A stretch of DNA of 64,000 nt. Source: Grimontia indica (GTDB taxonomy: Bacteria; Pseudomonadota; Gammaproteobacteria; Enterobacterales; Vibrionaceae). The notes beneath the pieces are model-generated. The model saw only the letters and a list, made by a program, of their open reading frames with translations, made no database searches and was not told the origin of the DNA. Positions 61,254 to 64,000 of the stretch are shown one piece after another. The stretch spans positions 1 to 64,000 of the forward strand of contig NZ_ANFM02000009.1 in assembly GCF_000333895.2 (NCBI RefSeq), in the 5' to 3' direction. Within the stretch, counting starts at the first letter, position 1. Every line of letters begins with the position of its first letter. The position numbers were made by a program, and so were the translations under genes.

Positions 61254-61267
61254 GGGGGCTTGCCCCC
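61254..61267. terminator. GC hairpin between luxI and the convergent VOC gene
   Basis: GGGGGC and GCCCCC pair around TT, with CTCCTCG after it. No T-tract, but positioned between two convergent stops. Confidence 0.6.
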
Positions 61268-61273
61268 TCCTCG

Positions 61274-61627
61274 TTATCTATCTGACCAAACCGCAAACTC
61301 GTTTCCACTGGGCTCGGTAAAATGAAAACGTCTGCCACCTGGGAATTCGAAAATCGGCTTTACAATCTTGCCACCAGTCTGCTTCACATTGATTTCTGTC
61401 TGCTCCAAAGACTCACTGTAAAACACCAATAGTGCCCCGCCGTTTGAGGTCTCTGAGCACATCTCCGCGCGGAAGAATCCGCCATCCAAACCTTCGTCAG
61501 AAAAGGCGGTGTAATCAGGGCCGTAATCGGTGAAGGTCCAGCCGAAAGCTTCAGAGAAAAAGGATTTGGTGGCTAACAGGTCGCGGGCGGGAAATTCAAC
61601 GTAGTTCAGTTTACCGTGTTGGTTCAT
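61274..61627 (-). CDS. VOC family protein (glyoxalase-like)
   Basis: 117 residues. The VOC pattern is NYVEFPARDLLATKSFFSEAFGWTFTDYGPDY at the N-terminus and a second unit ending FHFTEPSGNEFAVWSD, where metal-ligand His/Glu lie. AGTGCGCC precedes the ATG. Substrate unknown. Convergent with luxI. Confidence 0.85.
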   Translation of the reverse strand: MNQHGKLNYVEFPARDLLATKSFFSEAFGWTFTDYGPDYTAFSDEGLDGGFFRAEMCSETSNGGALLVFYSESLEQTEINVKQTGGKIVKPIFEFPGGRRFHFTEPSGNEFAVWSDR

Positions 61628-61794
61628 TGGCGCACTCCAAGGTCGTCAGGAACGCGACCATGTCCGGCCGCGCAGCCATTCAAGATGATTGAAGTTATCC
61701 TAAATGAAGGACGTTGATCGCTTTGAGATCAAAGGCAACTTCCTGAAAACAAACTGTCTTAAAACGTAATCAAAATGCCATGCGGTGAAGTGGG

Positions 61795-62271
61795 TTACAT
61801 TCGGCTTTGAGTTGTTTCCTTTGTTGCACCTGAATCTGAAGGTTCGAAGAATTGACGAAAAGTGAAGGCATATTCTGACTCGCCATGTTCGCGTAAATGT
61901 TCCAGCCTCTCTTTTGCTTCTTCCAGCGAAGGGATATGTCCTTCCGGAATCCACCACATCACAAAGTTGTGTGAGCTTGGTTTTTCAAACCATTCATTGC
62001 GGCGCTTCATGATGTCCACATGGTGGGTTTTGAACATGAACTGTTTGAGTGCATCGGCGGACGCCCAAACAGAGAGGTTAATCAGGGTATTAGGGTTACC
62101 AAACAGGCGGTAGCTGAGCACCTTGCTGTAGGAGTCTTTGAAGCGCCACACATACCCGCGGGACGATTCCGCTGTCGCATTGACTGAGGGAATGTTATCG
62201 ACAAAGTCCTTCAAAAGTGGGTCGTCGATATTGGCTTTGGCAATCGAGATATTTAGCTCGGCGAGGTGCAT
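61795..62271 (-). CDS. DUF3291 domain protein
   Basis: About 158 residues from ATG 62271 (MHLAELNI, the usual DUF3291 start); 30 bases of upstream frame are probably not translated. The family motif is seen: LAELNIS.AKANIDDP, then SYRLFGNPNTLINLSVWASADALKQFMFKTHHVDIMKRRNEWF and FVMWWIPEGHIPSLEEAKERL. Resembles antibiotic-biosynthesis monooxygenase-like ferredoxin folds. Function unknown. Monocistronic. Confidence 0.78.
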   Translation of the reverse strand: MHLAELNISIAKANIDDPLLKDFVDNIPSVNATAESSRGYVWRFKDSYSKVLSYRLFGNPNTLINLSVWASADALKQFMFKTHHVDIMKRRNEWFEKPSSHNFVMWWIPEGHIPSLEEAKERLEHLREHGESEYAFTFRQFFEPSDSGATKETTQSRM

Positions 62272-62522
62272 TCCATTTTCCCTAATTTGTCTGTTCATCA
62301 ACCTCCCACGAATCGTCAGAGGGGTAAAGTCACCCTAAGACGATGCGAGGAGTGCGTCTCACTCATGCAGTGATGTGGAAGTTACCAGACATGGAAATGC
62401 GGGTATTGAACAAAATTTCACCTCTATCACCTAACTGCCATGCGAGCGTCATTGAAGTGAAACCTAAAGTCGTAAAGGTAGCGTCCCAGAATTTGGTGAT
62501 AGGTTTATAAAGGAGTTTCCCC

Positions 62523-64000
62523 ATGCGTAAGCAGCGCAACCTACTCGTTTCTGTGTTGGCACTATCAGTCAGCGCGGGTTTGCATGCCGCAGAGCAATCT
62601 TCATTCCAGCGTATTAGCGCGGTATCGACGGCAAACAACATCCCACCGGGCGTAGAAAAAAGTCACGAAACCTCTGCGGAAATTATTGCTGTCAGTGAAG
62701 ACGGCAACACATTGGTTTACACCGATAGCCCGTTGAAAGGCGTGGGGATGCTGGATATCACCAACCCGAAAAAGCCAACAGGGAAAGGCTTTGTTTCACT
62801 GAATGGTGAGCCAACCTCGATTGACGTTCTGGGTGATACTTTTGTCACCGGCGTGAATACCTCAGAAAGTTACACTCAGCCGTCTGGCTATCTTGAACAG
62901 CGAAATCTTACCACAGGTGTTCGCATAGAAAAGTGCGAACTTGGTGGCCAGCCGGACTCTGTTGCCGTGGCAAAAGATGGCAGCTTCGTCGCTGTGGCGA
63001 TTGAAAATGAGCGTGATGAAGACCTGAACGATGGTGTGCTTCCACAATTCCCAGCCGGCCACCTTGCGCTGGTGCCTGTTAGAAACGGCAAGCTTGCTTG
63101 TGAGGCTCAGAAAAAAGTCGCGATGACAGGCTTAGCCGACATCGCACCCGAAGATCCAGAGCCAGAATTTGTGGATATCAACAGCCTTGGCGAAATCGTG
63201 GTCACCCTGCAAGAGAACAACCACTTGGTGATTGTGGACGGCAAAAAAGGTGAAGTGATTGCGCACTTCCCAGCCGGTGCTGTTGACCTGGAAAACGTCG
63301 ACTTGGATGAAGAACGTGCACTGACCTTTGATGGCACTCAAAAGAACCGTAAGCGTGAACCGGATGCGGTGAAATGGCTGGATGACGAGCGCTTTGTCAT
63401 TGCCAATGAAGGTGACTACGAAGGCGGTTCGCGCGGCTTTACCATCTTTAACAAGCAAGGCGACGTGCTGTTTGAGTCGGGCCTTGATCTGGAATACCGC
63501 ATCGCAATGGCGGGTCACTACCCGGAAAAACGCTCTGGTAACAAAGGCGCAGAGCCGGAAGGCTTGGAAGTCGGCACGTATAACGGTCAGCAATACATTT
63601 TCGTGTTGTCTGAGCGTGGTTCTGTCGTCGGCGTATACCGCGACACAGGTAAAGCGCCGGAGTTTGTTCAGCTGTTGCCTTCTGGCATTGCACCGGAATC
63701 TGCCGTTGCGATTCCACAGCGTGGTCTGCTGGCGACGGCCAACGAGAAAGATCTGATTGAAGATGGCGGCGTGCGTGCTCATGTGATGCTTTATCAGATT
63801 GGCAGCGAAGAACCCTCTTACCCACAAATTGAATCTGTGATGGTTGATGGCAAGCCCATTGGTTGGGGGGCGTTGTCAGGTCTGGTAGCGGATCCAAGCA
63901 ACGAAAACACCCTGTACGCCGTGAACGACAGTTTCTATAAAGCGCAGCCTTCGATTTTTGTGGTCGATGCTTCTTCCATGCCAGCCAAAATCACAACGCG
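62523..64000 (+). CDS. Secreted esterase-like phytase-family protein (3' end outside window)
   Basis: The frame runs from ATG 62523 (AAGGAG ten bases upstream) to the right edge, 492 codons without a stop. Signal peptide ending LHAAE (about residues 1-22). Beta-propeller-like repeats follow, with acidic/Asp-rich strands (for example QPDSVAVAKDGSFVAVAIENERDEDLNDG) and a phytase-like WG(A/S)LSGL...DPSNENTLYAVND segment near the edge. Matches the esterase-like phytase family; periplasmic or secreted, calcium-dependent in relatives. Substrate unknown. Confidence 0.78.
   Translation, partial: MRKQRNLLVSVLALSVSAGLHAAEQSSFQRISAVSTANNIPPGVEKSHETSAEIIAVSEDGNTLVYTDSPLKGVGMLDITNPKKPTGKGFVSLNGEPTSIDVLGDTFVTGVNTSESYTQPSGYLEQRNLTTGVRIEKCELGGQPDSVAVAKDGSFVAVAIENERDEDLNDGVLPQFPAGHLALVPVRNGKLACEAQKKVAMTGLADIAPEDPEPEFVDINSLGEIVVTLQENNHLVIVDGKKGEVIAHFPAGAVDLENVDLDEERALTFDGTQKNRKREPDAVKWLDDERFVIANEGDYEGGSRGFTIFNKQGDVLFESGLDLEYRIAMAGHYPEKRSGNKGAEPEGLEVGTYNGQQYIFVLSERGSVVGVYRDTGKAPEFVQLLPSGIAPESAVAIPQRGLLATANEKDLIEDGGVRAHVMLYQIGSEEPSYPQIESVMVDGKPIGWGALSGLVADPSNENTLYAVNDSFYKAQPSIFVVDASSMPAKITT

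Noticed and set aside
1-64000. CRISPR arrays, tRNA or rRNA genes
   Set aside because: No regularly spaced repeats, no tRNA cloverleaf with GTTCRANNC arm and no rRNA sequence were recognised.

Overview
The window looks like chromosomal DNA of a marine member of the Vibrionaceae (Grimontia, Enterovibrio or a relative; inference from gene content, not proven). Housekeeping genes typical of that family (alaE, creA, yibHI, yieH-like, yehS-like, a DUF3297 gene, rhlE) alternate with three accessory blocks.

Layout. 1-13 kb: the 3' end of a giant RTX/cadherin-type secreted adhesin, then conserved small genes, a 280-bp MITE-like element with TA target duplication (5227-5508), alaE and an MFS-acyltransferase fusion. 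12.4-21.9 kb: a response regulator and a 7TM-type histidine kinase bracket a five-gene minus-strand operon (truncated MurE-like ligase, SGNH hydrolase, S74-domain protein, large unknown protein, OmpA-like-domain protein). I know of no described system with this composition. 22-26 kb: ordinary genes. 26.1-35.4 kb: a complete catabolic island (TRAP transporter, fold-III PLP ammonia-lyase, RpiR regulator, N-acyl-D-amino-acid deacylase, RidA, KDG kinase, KDPG aldolase) best explained as uptake and breakdown of N-acetyl-D-glucosaminate to pyruvate and glyceraldehyde-3-phosphate. It is bounded by two diverged copies of the rhlE/dctP junction.

37.3-61.2 kb: the most striking region, a roughly 24-kb biosynthetic cluster with its own LuxI/LuxR-type quorum-sensing pair. 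Two tightly overlapping minus-strand operons and one divergent plus-strand operon encode three acyl/aminoacyl-AMP ligases, three KAS III-like enzymes that share an unusual GHC(F/Y)xxD signature instead of the condensing-enzyme GN motif, a fourth decayed KAS-like protein, one carrier protein, an acyl-CoA dehydrogenase (plus a possible degenerate partner), a transglutaminase-like enzyme, two alpha/beta hydrolases, a PLP decarboxylase of the type that can act on carrier-bound amino acids, a MATE-type flippase and an RND pump with its adaptor. Lux-box-like palindromes lie in the promoter regions of all three operon starts: 56396-56415 (shared by divergent operons), 47539-47558 (upstream of the carrier protein) and 60554-60573 (upstream of luxI). 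The product cannot be read from the sequence, but the design suggests a density-controlled, acylated amine- or amide-type small molecule with dedicated export.

61.3-64 kb: small VOC and DUF3291 genes and the start of a secreted phytase-like esterase that runs off the right edge. No rRNA, tRNA or CRISPR array was seen.
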